A DNA stretch of 11,583 nucleotides from Chloroflexota bacterium (GTDB lineage Bacteria; Chloroflexota; Anaerolineae; Aggregatilineales; Phototrophicaceae), in NCBI GenBank assembly GCA_026706395.1, contig JAPOYU010000046.1:1-11583 (forward strand), in the 5' to 3' direction. Under the pieces are notes generated by a model. It did not search any database. It saw nothing but the letters and a program-made list of their open reading frames with translations, and was not told where the DNA came from. Positions 1 to 6,993 of this stretch are shown piece by piece; the stretch's first letter is position 1, and every line of letters begins with the position of its first letter. The translations under genes and the position numbers were made by a program.

Positions 1-261
1 CTGCAGAAGCTCGGGCGGATCGCCCTGTTCCTGCGCCAGCGTGTATAGATCATACGCGTTGCGGTAGCCATCCAAGACACGCAGTTCCAGATCGTACTGC
101 GGGAAGGCGGCTTCAAAGGCGGGTTCTACCACGTCGGGCAACCAGGTGACGTTGCCCCAAACGTGCCAGAAGCGGATCGTCACGCGGTCGTCATCCTGCG
201 CCAGGGTTAGCGATGGCAGCAAGAGCAAAACCACGAGCATCAAAACAATTATCCTCTTCAT
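1..261 (-). CDS. ABC transporter extracellular solute-binding protein, family 1 (amino-terminal part, cut by window edge)
   Basis: Only the first 87 codons are present; the gene runs off the left edge. The ATG at 261-259 is preceded by AAAGGA about 7 bases upstream, a good ribosome binding site. Residues 1-22 form a classic Sec signal peptide: MKR, a Leu/Val-rich core, then a probable cleavage after LTLA before QDDD. The mature part begins with a beta strand reading TIRFWHVWGN, followed by a helix with PAFEAAFPQYDLEL. That is the usual start of UgpB/MalE-type binding proteins for sugars or glycerol phosphates, in which FWH opens the first strand. The likely role is capturing a solute outside the membrane for an ABC importer whose permeases would lie further left. 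The substrate cannot be told from this fragment. A 564-base gap separates it from the S9 gene, so it probably has its own promoter. I see no lipobox cysteine in this part. Confidence 0.8.
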   Translation of the reverse strand, partial: MKRIIVLMLVVLLLLPSLTLAQDDDRVTIRFWHVWGNVTWLPDVVEPAFEAAFPQYDLELRVLDGYRNAYDLYTLAQEQGDPPELLQ

Positions 262-433
262 GAGATGTCCTTTTCAAACTATCTTTTCTGTGTCCCGGAG
301 AAACCCCCGGGCGTATGTTAACCCTATCTTATATTTATCTGCGACGCAAACGACGACCGCTACCGGCCGGCACAATATGAGCCTGGATCCTCAGATACTC
401 AAGCCCGCCAGCCAAGCCATCCATGAAGCGCCT
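262..433. other. Intergenic region with probable leader of the solute-binding protein gene
   Basis: No gene is seen here. Read on the minus strand it is the upstream region of the binding protein gene. It contains an AT-rich block at 325-337 with TATAAG at 333-328, which could be a -10 element about 67 bases before the ATG, but I find no good -35 at the right distance. A short dyad at 294-311 (CCCGG and CCGGG arms, 8-base loop) would form a small hairpin in the leader. The palindrome CCGGCCGG lies near 363-371. None of these is strong enough to call as a separate site. Confidence 0.35.
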
Positions 434-829
434 TTAACGATAGGGATATGTCCGTTCCAATTCATCGGCAGTCGATTCATCAAGTTCCAGCTGGTGTCGG
501 CGAGCTTCATTCATTGGCAGGGTGTTGCGTTTCGTGCCGATCGAGATACGCATAATTGGCTCTGACGCGCTCGTGCGAGGCCAAGGAGTTCTCGGTCATT
601 GCCGTCTCTGCAATGTCGATATCCCTCGCCCTGAACACCTGGATAATGTCCTTCCAATATGGGTGAGGAAGACATGTGCCCACTTCATACCATAACCAAA
701 TAAGATGGGCAAAGTCTGCGCCCAAGTGAACTTCGTCGATCTATCACAATCCGGGAGTGTTTCATTGGCTTTCGCAACCAATGTCGGAGTAGAAAAACCA
801 TTGCCTAGCTCTTCGACATCCGATCTCAC
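434..829 (-). pseudogene. Possible decayed small gene downstream of the S9 peptidase (two frame changes)
   Basis: No single long reading frame crosses this stretch, but protein-like sequence moves between two frames. Frame A opens with a GTG at 829-827 that overlaps the TGA of the S9 gene and reads VRSDVEELGNGFSTPTL. Near 740 the protein-like text passes to frame B (open from 740 to a TGA at 509-507), containing HLIWLWYEVG, PHPYWKDIIQVFRARDID and HERVRANYAYLDRHE. Near 550 it returns to frame A, ending KRNTLPMNEARRHQLELDES, then a helix-like tail TADELERTYPYR and TAA at 436-434. Joined, this would give a protein of roughly 130 residues. I recognise no family. The overlap with the S9 stop would fit a translationally coupled last gene of the operon. 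It may equally be non-coding, or the frame changes may be sequencing errors. Confidence 0.3.
763..783 (-). other. Stem-loop 45-65 bases after the S9 stop codon
   Basis: CATTGG and CCAATG arms, extended inward by one wobble and one A-T pair, enclose a loop of about five bases, giving an eight-pair stem. It lies just beyond the stop of the last intact gene of the operon. No run of U follows on either strand, so it is not a standard intrinsic terminator; it might still mark or protect the 3' end of the message. It also falls inside the possible decayed gene, where it could be chance. Confidence 0.3.
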
Positions 830-2763
830 ACATACTGCTGCATCCAGTCCAGAAGCGCTTCATTCTGTGCTTTCTGTACACGAACTGACCCAGTGATTGA
901 CGCCACGTGCGATACGCCAGGAATCCGCAGCATTTCCACGGTGCAGCCGTTCGCTTTCAGGTGCCCGTAGAACTGTTCCGCCTGTCCGGCGGGACAACGG
1001 TAGTCTTCCTCGCACTGGATCAAAAGTGTCGGCGTCCTACAGTTGTGCGCATACGTAATGGGCGATCCGCGCCGATAAACCTCCGGGATTTCATGCGGCT
1101 TACCGCCGAGTTCGCTAAGCGATCCCCAAGGACCCATGTCTGCTGTACCATAGCGGCTGACCAGGTCTGTTATCGGGTTTTCAGCGACCGCCGCTTTGAA
1201 ACGATTCGTCTGCCCGATCGTAAAGCAGGTGAGGTAGCCGCCATAGGAGAGCCCACAAATCCCCAGTCGGTCGGGGTCTGCGAAGCCGGCTTCAATCGCC
1301 TGATCAACCCCATCCAATAGGTCTCTGTGGTCGAGCACGCCCCAGTTGCCGGATAGCGCAGTGGCGAAGGCGTCGCCGTAACCGGTGGATCCACGCGGAT
1401 TGACAAACAAGACGGCATATCCGGCGCCAGCAAGCATTTGAAAATCGCTGCCATATTGGTAACCGTACCAGCCGTGCGGGCCCCCATGAATGTAGAGGAT
1501 CGTCGGGTAAGGCGGCTCGCCTTGATTTGGCCGCAGCAGCCAGCCTTGAATCTGAGCCCCGTCTTCGGTTTGGTAGAGAAGTTCCTCGACATCTGCGAAG
1601 TCAATCTGACCATAGAGTTTATCGTTAAAGAACGTGACCTGGCGCTCATTGGTCCCGTCCAACGAGGCGATATAGAGGTCGCCTGGATTTACCAGGTCTC
1701 CCGAAAGATAGAGCATGTTCGCGCCATCGGCATCTTGCAGGGAAGTCGTTCTCTCTCCCCCAAGCAGGCGCCGCCACTGACCGGTTCCACTTAAGGCTAC
1801 CGCGTAGATGCCTTTCGTTCCGCGCTCCACGACATTCACCAAGGCGGCCGAATCTGCAGTTGGGATGTTTGCCGCGCTGAAGACGGGAAACCATTGGACT
1901 TCGATGCCAGTCGGCAGATCTGCCGTGCGGTTTACAACTTTTCCGCTGTCACGTTCGAGAATCCATAGATCGTCTTTGGTCGCCATCGGTTGGTCGCTGC
2001 GCGAAGCGACAACCATGATGTGTCTGCCATCGGGCAGCCAGCCGGCGTTCTTTATGAATCCCCAGTCCAGGCCGAGAAGTTCCTCAACCTCGCCCTCCAG
2101 ATTGACGACCCGCAGCTTGACCGAGAAAAGATCCGGTCGATCCGGGTCGAATGATGCGAGGTAGAGAATCTCCTGCCCGTCCGGCGACCAGCGCAGCGTT
2201 CGGTCCAGGTGAGCATCGTCGGTGAGTTGCCTAATGTCGCCACCGTTGACCGGCTGGACGAAGATCTTTTGCGCTGCATCATCGACATAGCCTATTCCAT
2301 CAAAGCGATATATAAAGCGCGTCACCCGATAGGGCGCTGTCGGATCTTTAGGTTCAGCGTCCGTCGATGCCGTGAAGGCGATCATTTCCCCATCTGGCGA
2401 CCAGATTGGCGGTCCATCGACGCCTTGATTCAGATTCGTGAGTTGCCGTGCTTCGCCACCTTCGATCGGGAGAAGGAATACTTGCTTTACGCCGGAGCGA
2501 TCGGAGAGAAAGGCGATCTGCTTACCATCCGGCGACCAGCAAGGCGAGGTGTTGCTGCTGCTGTCCTGCGTCAACTGTCGCGCGTCCCCGGTTGCCAAGT
2601 CGATGCGCCAGAGCGATGTGGCCGTGAGGTCGGATTCGAGATCGTGCCGGGTCAAGTCGCAGACCGCAAGCGCCCCGCACGGAGACAGCCGGGCGCTGCC
2701 TATTCGCGCGTAGCGCAGATCATCCAATAAGCCGAAGTTGCGTTTTTCACTTGTGGTCGTCAT
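826..2763 (-). CDS. S9 family serine peptidase (acylaminoacyl-peptidase / prolyl oligopeptidase type)
   Basis: This 645-residue protein has the usual two-part S9C build. Residues about 20-370 form a beta-propeller with WD40-like (PD40) repeats, seen as WSPDGKQIAF (76-85), WSPDGEMIAF (121-130), WSPDGQEIL (192-200) and WLPDGRHIM (242-250). Residues about 400-645 are an alpha/beta hydrolase. The oxyanion-side HGGPHG is at 426-431 and NPRGSTGYG at 455-463. The nucleophile elbow GLSYGG places the catalytic serine at 506; Asp587 in CEEDYRCP and His619 in GVSHV complete the triad. No signal peptide is present, so it should act in the cytoplasm, cutting short peptides that fit through the propeller. 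The ATG lies 9 bases after the stop of the serine hydrolase gene, with only a weak AAGAG upstream, so translation is probably coupled. The length is normal for the family. Whether it is an aminopeptidase, acylaminoacyl-peptidase or dipeptidyl-peptidase cannot be told from sequence alone. Confidence 0.94.
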   Translation of the reverse strand: MTTTSEKRNFGLLDDLRYARIGSARLSPCGALAVCDLTRHDLESDLTATSLWRIDLATGDARQLTQDSSSNTSPCWSPDGKQIAFLSDRSGVKQVFLLPIEGGEARQLTNLNQGVDGPPIWSPDGEMIAFTASTDAEPKDPTAPYRVTRFIYRFDGIGYVDDAAQKIFVQPVNGGDIRQLTDDAHLDRTLRWSPDGQEILYLASFDPDRPDLFSVKLRVVNLEGEVEELLGLDWGFIKNAGWLPDGRHIMVVASRSDQPMATKDDLWILERDSGKVVNRTADLPTGIEVQWFPVFSAANIPTADSAALVNVVERGTKGIYAVALSGTGQWRRLLGGERTTSLQDADGANMLYLSGDLVNPGDLYIASLDGTNERQVTFFNDKLYGQIDFADVEELLYQTEDGAQIQGWLLRPNQGEPPYPTILYIHGGPHGWYGYQYGSDFQMLAGAGYAVLFVNPRGSTGYGDAFATALSGNWGVLDHRDLLDGVDQAIEAGFADPDRLGICGLSYGGYLTCFTIGQTNRFKAAVAENPITDLVSRYGTADMGPWGSLSELGGKPHEIPEVYRRGSPITYAHNCRTPTLLIQCEEDYRCPAGQAEQFYGHLKANGCTVEMLRIPGVSHVASITGSVRVQKAQNEALLDWMQQYV

Positions 2764-2772
2764 ATCAATCTC

Positions 2773-4131
2773 TTAGGCTTGGCGCCTCTTGAATGCGTAC
2801 TCATTGCGCAGCCACATTCTCAGGACATCACCGGATTCATCCAACTCGAAGCGCACCGTTTCGTTTGATCCACCCTGCTCTTGAATCGTGAATACGTGTT
2901 CGGCGTCGGTGGGCTCGAGGATGACAGGCGGATACTCCATGGCGTCAAGCGAGACGATCTGCAGTTGTCCATTGCGCAATAGAACCTTCTCATAGCCCCA
3001 GTCATGAAAATACTCGCCGAGGTATATTTGCCAGGCGGGGTCGGCTTCAGGGGCAGCATCGGCGGTCACCTTGATGATCTCGGGCAAGACGAGTTTGTAA
3101 CCTTGGTTGATATATTCAGGCGGCGTGCTGCCAAGCGCATTTGTGAGTACGATCACCGCCACTTTGCGTTCCCGGCACAGTGTGAATCCCGTCAGGTAGC
3201 CCGGGTAGCCGCCGGCGTGGCCGCTGATCGACCAATCGTCCAGCTTGTACTGCATGCTGCCCAAGCCGTAGCCTTCACTCCAGGATGGCTCCAGCCAGTG
3301 AATACGGTGCATGTCGCGCAGAGAGTGCGGAGAGAGAACAGCGTTCTCTTCGTCGCTGAGGTGAAACGCGGCGTATTTGACCAAATCGTTTATGGACGAG
3401 GCGAAATTGGCGGAGGCTTCAAAGCCATTCATCAGGAAGAAGGGCATCGGCTTTCGTTCGTAATTATCGCTGAGTTGTGAATAGCCGGTTGCCAGCAAGG
3501 GGTCGTCGGCTTGCGGCACGGGATGCGTCTCCGACATGCCGAGCGGATCGACGATATTGCTCTGGAGGAACTGCGCCCATGAATCGCCCGACACCTGCTC
3601 AATGATACCGCCGAGTAAAGAATAGCCGACATTGCTGTAGGCAAATTTATGGTAGGGTGGGCGAGTCGGCGGGCGCGTCTTCAAACCTTCGACGAAGTCA
3701 TCCCATGCCGGTGCGTCACATTCCGTCCACATAGGGTTGGTCGAATCACGCGGAAGCCCGGACGTATGCGTGAGCAGATTGCGGACCGTGATCGCAGGCG
3801 CGTCCCGATATTGCAGGTTAAACCAGTCGAGATACTTGGAAACGGGATCGTCTAGACTGAGCAAGCCCTCGTCGCGCAGTTGCAGAATGGCGACAGCGGT
3901 GAAGGTTTTGCTGATGCTGGCGATGCGGAAACGGGTATCCAGAGTGACGGGCGTCTTTGCGTCGATGTCCGCATAACCATAACCCTTGCCCCAAAGCAGT
4001 TCGCCGTCATAGACGATGCCAACCGCGAGTCCAGGCTGGTGTTTCCGATGCATGGTGAAGCGTATCCAGGCATCATAAAGGTCAATTGCCGTCGCCAGAT
4101 CCGGATTTTCGTTCAATAAAACAGGGGGCAT
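2773..4131 (-). CDS. Serine hydrolase of the class C beta-lactamase / penicillin-binding-protein-like family (S12 type)
   Basis: This 452-residue protein carries all the active-site motifs of the family. SISK at 72-75 gives the nucleophile Ser72 and the base Lys75. YSN at 165-167 supplies the second-motif tyrosine. HAG at 305-307 takes the place of the KTG of true lactamases, as in many esterases, D-aminopeptidases and LACTB-like peptidases. THTSGLP at 121-127 is the conserved stretch before the second motif. Residues about 365-450 look like a separate small beta-rich domain, as often found at the carboxyl end of such proteins. There is no signal peptide: the ATG follows GGGAGG with 6-7 bases of spacing, which makes this start secure and puts the enzyme in the cytoplasm. 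It sits between the BMP lipoprotein and the S9 peptidase genes, which favours a peptide or amide substrate over cell-wall or antibiotic work. True lactamase activity is unlikely given HAG, but not excluded. Confidence 0.92.
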   Translation of the reverse strand: MPPVLLNENPDLATAIDLYDAWIRFTMHRKHQPGLAVGIVYDGELLWGKGYGYADIDAKTPVTLDTRFRIASISKTFTAVAILQLRDEGLLSLDDPVSKYLDWFNLQYRDAPAITVRNLLTHTSGLPRDSTNPMWTECDAPAWDDFVEGLKTRPPTRPPYHKFAYSNVGYSLLGGIIEQVSGDSWAQFLQSNIVDPLGMSETHPVPQADDPLLATGYSQLSDNYERKPMPFFLMNGFEASANFASSINDLVKYAAFHLSDEENAVLSPHSLRDMHRIHWLEPSWSEGYGLGSMQYKLDDWSISGHAGGYPGYLTGFTLCRERKVAVIVLTNALGSTPPEYINQGYKLVLPEIIKVTADAAPEADPAWQIYLGEYFHDWGYEKVLLRNGQLQIVSLDAMEYPPVILEPTDAEHVFTIQEQGGSNETVRFELDESGDVLRMWLRNEYAFKRRQA

Positions 4132-4249
4132 CGTGTCCTCCCGTTGCCGCCGTTTTCGCGCTCAGCATCATGCAAGATCTACGACCGATTCAATGACATC
4201 GGCACGCGTCATGAAGCTTCTATAGGAATCAAACCTGCAGCGGCTTTGA
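4132..4249 (-). other. Intercistronic spacer between lipoprotein and serine hydrolase genes
   Basis: This 118-base gap holds no gene. It contains the GGGAGG ribosome binding site of the serine hydrolase gene and a weak dyad (CCGAT and ATCGG, near 4185-4202). I see no terminator and no convincing promoter, so read-through from the lipoprotein gene is likely. Confidence 0.4.
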
Positions 4250-5428
4250 CTAGCGGCAAACGACGTCGCGTCCCCTGCCTTCTACCTTTCCCGGTGCCTC
4301 GCCCGGCGCGTCGCCGACGACGCCCTCTACGAACCAATCCATATCATTGTAGATGTATCCCGTAGGGAACTTGTCGCCTTTTGCCAATACAAGATCGCCA
4401 TTTTGGGCATAAACCGGGCCATCAAAGGTATCTTTGACTGTTTCATTCCAGGTGATCCGCCATTTCAGCGGTGGCGCTTCCATGATGTGCGGAATCTGGT
4501 CGTAGTCGTAGGCCGCCATATCGACGATGCCGCGGCCATGGGCTTTCGTGGAAACCTTGCCGTCGTAGGCCTTGGCTTTCCATTTGTCCTCGAGCATGTC
4601 GTTGACGCGCCGCAGATAGTACCAACCCCACTGCCAGATAATGCTGGTCATATTAGCATTGGGCGCGAATTCACGCATATCAAAGCCGTAGCCCATTGAC
4701 CGAACGCCCTTTTCTTCGGCGACTTTTTGGACTTCAGGGCTATAGGTGTGCTGAACGAGGACATCGGCGCCGATGTCGACCAGCTCCAAGGCGGCCGCGC
4801 GCTCTGCATCCGGGTCGTTCCAGGAGCCGGTCCAGCGCACGTGGACAGAGATGTCTTCGCAGGTTCTAACCAGCAGCGAAGCGGCGGTAATGGCATTGAT
4901 ATGCCGAATGACCTCAATCGTTGGTTCAGGCGCGATGAAGCCGATGATGCCACTCACTGTCATCTCGCCGGTGTAACCGCCTGCGACATAAAACGCCTGA
5001 TACATGCGTCCGTCGTAGGTCGCGACGTTGTCTGATGTCTCGCCGCTGCCATAGACCTCGAAGTACGTGTCCGGGAAGTCTTCGGAGACTTTAAGCACGG
5101 CGTCACTATAGGCCGGCGAAGTGGCGAAAATCAGCTTATGACCCTCCTTGGCAAGTTGCCGCAAGACATCTTCCGCCTCGTCGACGGGTACACTTTCGAC
5201 AGCCTTGGTACCAAGATCGGGCAGTTGCTCATCCAGGTATTGGCGGCCGATCTCGTGCAAGCGGCTTATATTGTATTCGTCGCTGCTTTCGCGATATATG
5301 AAGGCAACCTGGCTGGTGACTTCCTCGACGGTGGACTCTTGCGATGCGCCTTCGCTACAGGCGACAAGACATAAAGTGAAAATAATGAGGACAACGATCA
5401 GATTTATGCGTCCTTTTAAGCTCTTCAT
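4250..5428 (-). CDS. BMP/PnrA-family ABC transporter substrate-binding lipoprotein
   Basis: This 392-residue protein begins with a lipoprotein signal peptide: basic MKSLKGR, a hydrophobic stretch, then the lipobox LVAC with the acylated cysteine at residue 24. The mature part follows the Bmp family (PnrA, Med and TmpC-like, known mostly as nucleoside binders): HKLIFATSPAYSDAVLKV at 97-114, YDGRMYQAFYVAGGYTG at 138-154, IGFIAPEPTIEVIRHINA at 162-179, WTGSWNDPDAERAAAL at 199-214 and DVLVQHTYSPEV at 222-233. It is rich in tryptophan from about 265 to 330. It would be anchored outside the membrane and present a ligand to an ABC importer, but no BMP-type permease or ATPase is near it, which makes it an orphan in a peptide operon. 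The ATG is preceded by GGGGGCG, a modest ribosome binding site. The last 20 residues (GDAPGEAPGKVEGRGRDVV) look like low-complexity extension. The family call is firm; a nucleoside ligand is only inferred. Confidence 0.9.
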   Translation of the reverse strand: MKSLKGRINLIVVLIIFTLCLVACSEGASQESTVEEVTSQVAFIYRESSDEYNISRLHEIGRQYLDEQLPDLGTKAVESVPVDEAEDVLRQLAKEGHKLIFATSPAYSDAVLKVSEDFPDTYFEVYGSGETSDNVATYDGRMYQAFYVAGGYTGEMTVSGIIGFIAPEPTIEVIRHINAITAASLLVRTCEDISVHVRWTGSWNDPDAERAAALELVDIGADVLVQHTYSPEVQKVAEEKGVRSMGYGFDMREFAPNANMTSIIWQWGWYYLRRVNDMLEDKWKAKAYDGKVSTKAHGRGIVDMAAYDYDQIPHIMEAPPLKWRITWNETVKDTFDGPVYAQNGDLVLAKGDKFPTGYIYNDMDWFVEGVVGDAPGEAPGKVEGRGRDVVCR

Positions 5429-5500
5429 ACTTCGCCCCCATTATTCTTGACTGATTTGGTAGAGACGGGTGCTCCTAATTCTTTGCATTCAACTAAGGTA

Positions 5501-6859
5501 TTAGCAGTTCCGCAAGTATGCCGCAGTGGCGAGACCGGCGCAGCACTGCACCCCAACAAGGCTGCGGATGGGAATCGCGCGGTAATCAAGCGCGGCTTCG
5601 AGCGATTTCCCATCCGCTTCCAGTCGGGCTTCCGCGTCATTGCTTGCTGACAGAAGCGCTGGATCCGTATTCCCGCCAGCAATCTCCTCCCGCAGCATGC
5701 GCGCCAAGAGCCCAGTGTTCAGCAACTTATAAAACCGTGACGTGTGCAGACTGCTGAATAGTTCCGCCTGCGTGGCTGGTCGATTGGTTTCTTCCGCACC
5801 CATCACCCATTCGCGGTCCGCTTCACGGAAGCCGGCGCTCATGGCGAGAAAATCTTCAAGCGCGCGTCTTATGGGGGTATCCAGGCGAAGTTCACCTTCA
5901 ACAGAAGAATGCTGGCCGCGGATCCAGTCATCGTGCTCGATCGCGATATCCATCGCTTGTAGAATAGCATCGCGTCGCGTTGTGGCTGTCAGCGACTGAT
6001 CGTTGACGCGCGGTTCATCAAAATAAGGCATTTCGACAATCAGGAAGAAGGAACCGTGGCGCTCGGCGTATTGCGCGCTTGACGCTTTGAAGCCGATGAC
6101 CACGCCCGGGTCGGCGACGCCATGCCGCTCAAGGTGGTCATACATATCTGTGCTGGTCAGCATACGGTAGATCGCCAGCGCATAGGGCTCGGCAAAACTC
6201 AGTTCCGGTTCGCCCAGGTCAAGGGCGAGATTAAACCATTTGGGAATCTGATGAAAAATCTTATAAAGCGGCGGGCATTCGTCCGATACGTAATAGTAGA
6301 CACCGCCAAAGCCGGCGTTATGCAATGAGTAGAGCAGTTTGGGTTTGGTCTCATCAATGACCTGCATTAGCGCTCGGGTCTCCGGCAGCGGTTCGTCGAA
6401 CTTGAGCGTTCTGTAATCTATCGGAAAGGTCCACTCAACCTGTTCGTGCCGTGCCGGGCGATAGAAATGGCGGGCGTAATTGGTGGGCGTGAAGGGTCCT
6501 TTGAACCAGCCTTCGTTAAGGCGCATCCCATCGGCGTCAATCGATTTGATGAAGTGCCAGGTGTAGCCAAGTTCTTCGCGCAGCTGCTCATCTTCACAGA
6601 GCCGCTGCGAAAGGTATTCGATAGTCATGCAGCCAATGGGTTCGTTGGGATGGGGACCGCCGAATATGAAGGCATTGTCAGCGCCGCCGACAATGGTCAG
6701 CAGTTCAATGGAGCCGCCGCTGCGTGTGTTCCCGACCTTTCGGATGCTGACAAGGTCCGGGAATCGCTCTCGCAGCCGATGGCTCGATTCATTCAGCTCG
6801 TCAACCGAGAGGAATTCCTGGTAATCCGGGATGTCGGCGGCGATTTTCCGCAGGTCCAT
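5501..6859 (-). CDS. M14 family zinc carboxypeptidase
   Basis: The zinc-binding signature HxxE is seen as GGPHPNEPIG, with ligands His70 and Glu73. The third ligand is His180 in LLYSLHNAGFGG, and the catalytic glutamate is Glu276 in FFLIVEMPYFD. All four key residues of the carboxypeptidase A-like fold are therefore present. SIDADGMRLNEGW (106-118) matches the conserved stretch after the zinc helix, with Arg113; HFYRP at 131-135 occupies the place where many relatives have Asn-Arg-Asn. Residues about 310-452 form an extra, mostly helical carboxyl region beyond the catalytic domain. There is no signal peptide. GGAG lies 6 bases before the ATG, supporting this start. The protein probably removes carboxyl-terminal residues from peptides in the cytoplasm, or may be an amidohydrolase-like M14 member. 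It follows the peptide-binding protein gene by 134 bases and precedes the lipoprotein gene by 72, in the same direction. Confidence 0.92.
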   Translation of the reverse strand: MDLRKIAADIPDYQEFLSVDELNESSHRLRERFPDLVSIRKVGNTRSGGSIELLTIVGGADNAFIFGGPHPNEPIGCMTIEYLSQRLCEDEQLREELGYTWHFIKSIDADGMRLNEGWFKGPFTPTNYARHFYRPARHEQVEWTFPIDYRTLKFDEPLPETRALMQVIDETKPKLLYSLHNAGFGGVYYYVSDECPPLYKIFHQIPKWFNLALDLGEPELSFAEPYALAIYRMLTSTDMYDHLERHGVADPGVVIGFKASSAQYAERHGSFFLIVEMPYFDEPRVNDQSLTATTRRDAILQAMDIAIEHDDWIRGQHSSVEGELRLDTPIRRALEDFLAMSAGFREADREWVMGAEETNRPATQAELFSSLHTSRFYKLLNTGLLARMLREEIAGGNTDPALLSASNDAEARLEADGKSLEAALDYRAIPIRSLVGVQCCAGLATAAYLRNC

Positions 6860-6913
6860 TTGCGCTCCAGAAGTCCCGACACAGATCTAAGCCTGCTCGG
6901 CTCAGGAGGAATC

Positions 6914-6959
6914 TTGCATGTTATGCGGACCAGGCTCGCGAGAACCTGGTCCGATGCAA
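6914..6959 (-). other. Intercistronic stem-loop after the peptide-binding protein gene
   Basis: A perfect nine-pair stem (CGGACCAGG at 6926-6934 with CCTGGTCCG at 6945-6953, ten-base loop) is flanked by a second matching pair, TTGCAT at 6914-6919 and ATGCAA at 6954-6959, with a six-base bulge on one side. Fifteen pairs in all make this the strongest dyad found. It begins about 35 bases beyond the stop of the peptide-binding protein gene. No U-run follows, so full termination is unlikely. Hairpins in this position often protect the upstream message of an abundant binding protein or thin out transcription of the genes beyond. Confidence 0.6.
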
Positions 6960-6993
6960 AGCGATACTAGTGGAAAGATCAGCGAATGTCCGC

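Noticed and set aside
763..783. Intrinsic terminator for the main operon
   Set aside because: The stem is acceptable, but no U-run follows on the minus strand, so it was recorded only as a stem-loop.
2209..2730. 173-codon plus-strand reading frame
   Set aside because: It lies wholly opposite the S9 peptidase gene, whose propeller repeats are unmistakable; the plus-strand translation is arginine-rich and shows no domain.
3004..3480. 158-codon plus-strand reading frame
   Set aside because: It is antisense to the serine hydrolase gene and has no recognisable motif or good ribosome binding site.
2773..4131. Beta-lactamase giving antibiotic resistance
   Set aside because: The third motif is HAG, not KTG, there is no signal peptide, and the neighbours are peptide-handling genes; a peptidase, amidase or esterase is more likely.
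6446..6970. 174-codon plus-strand reading frame
   Set aside because: It mirrors the M14 gene, including the zinc-site codons, and runs into the intercistronic hairpin; it is a shadow of the real gene.
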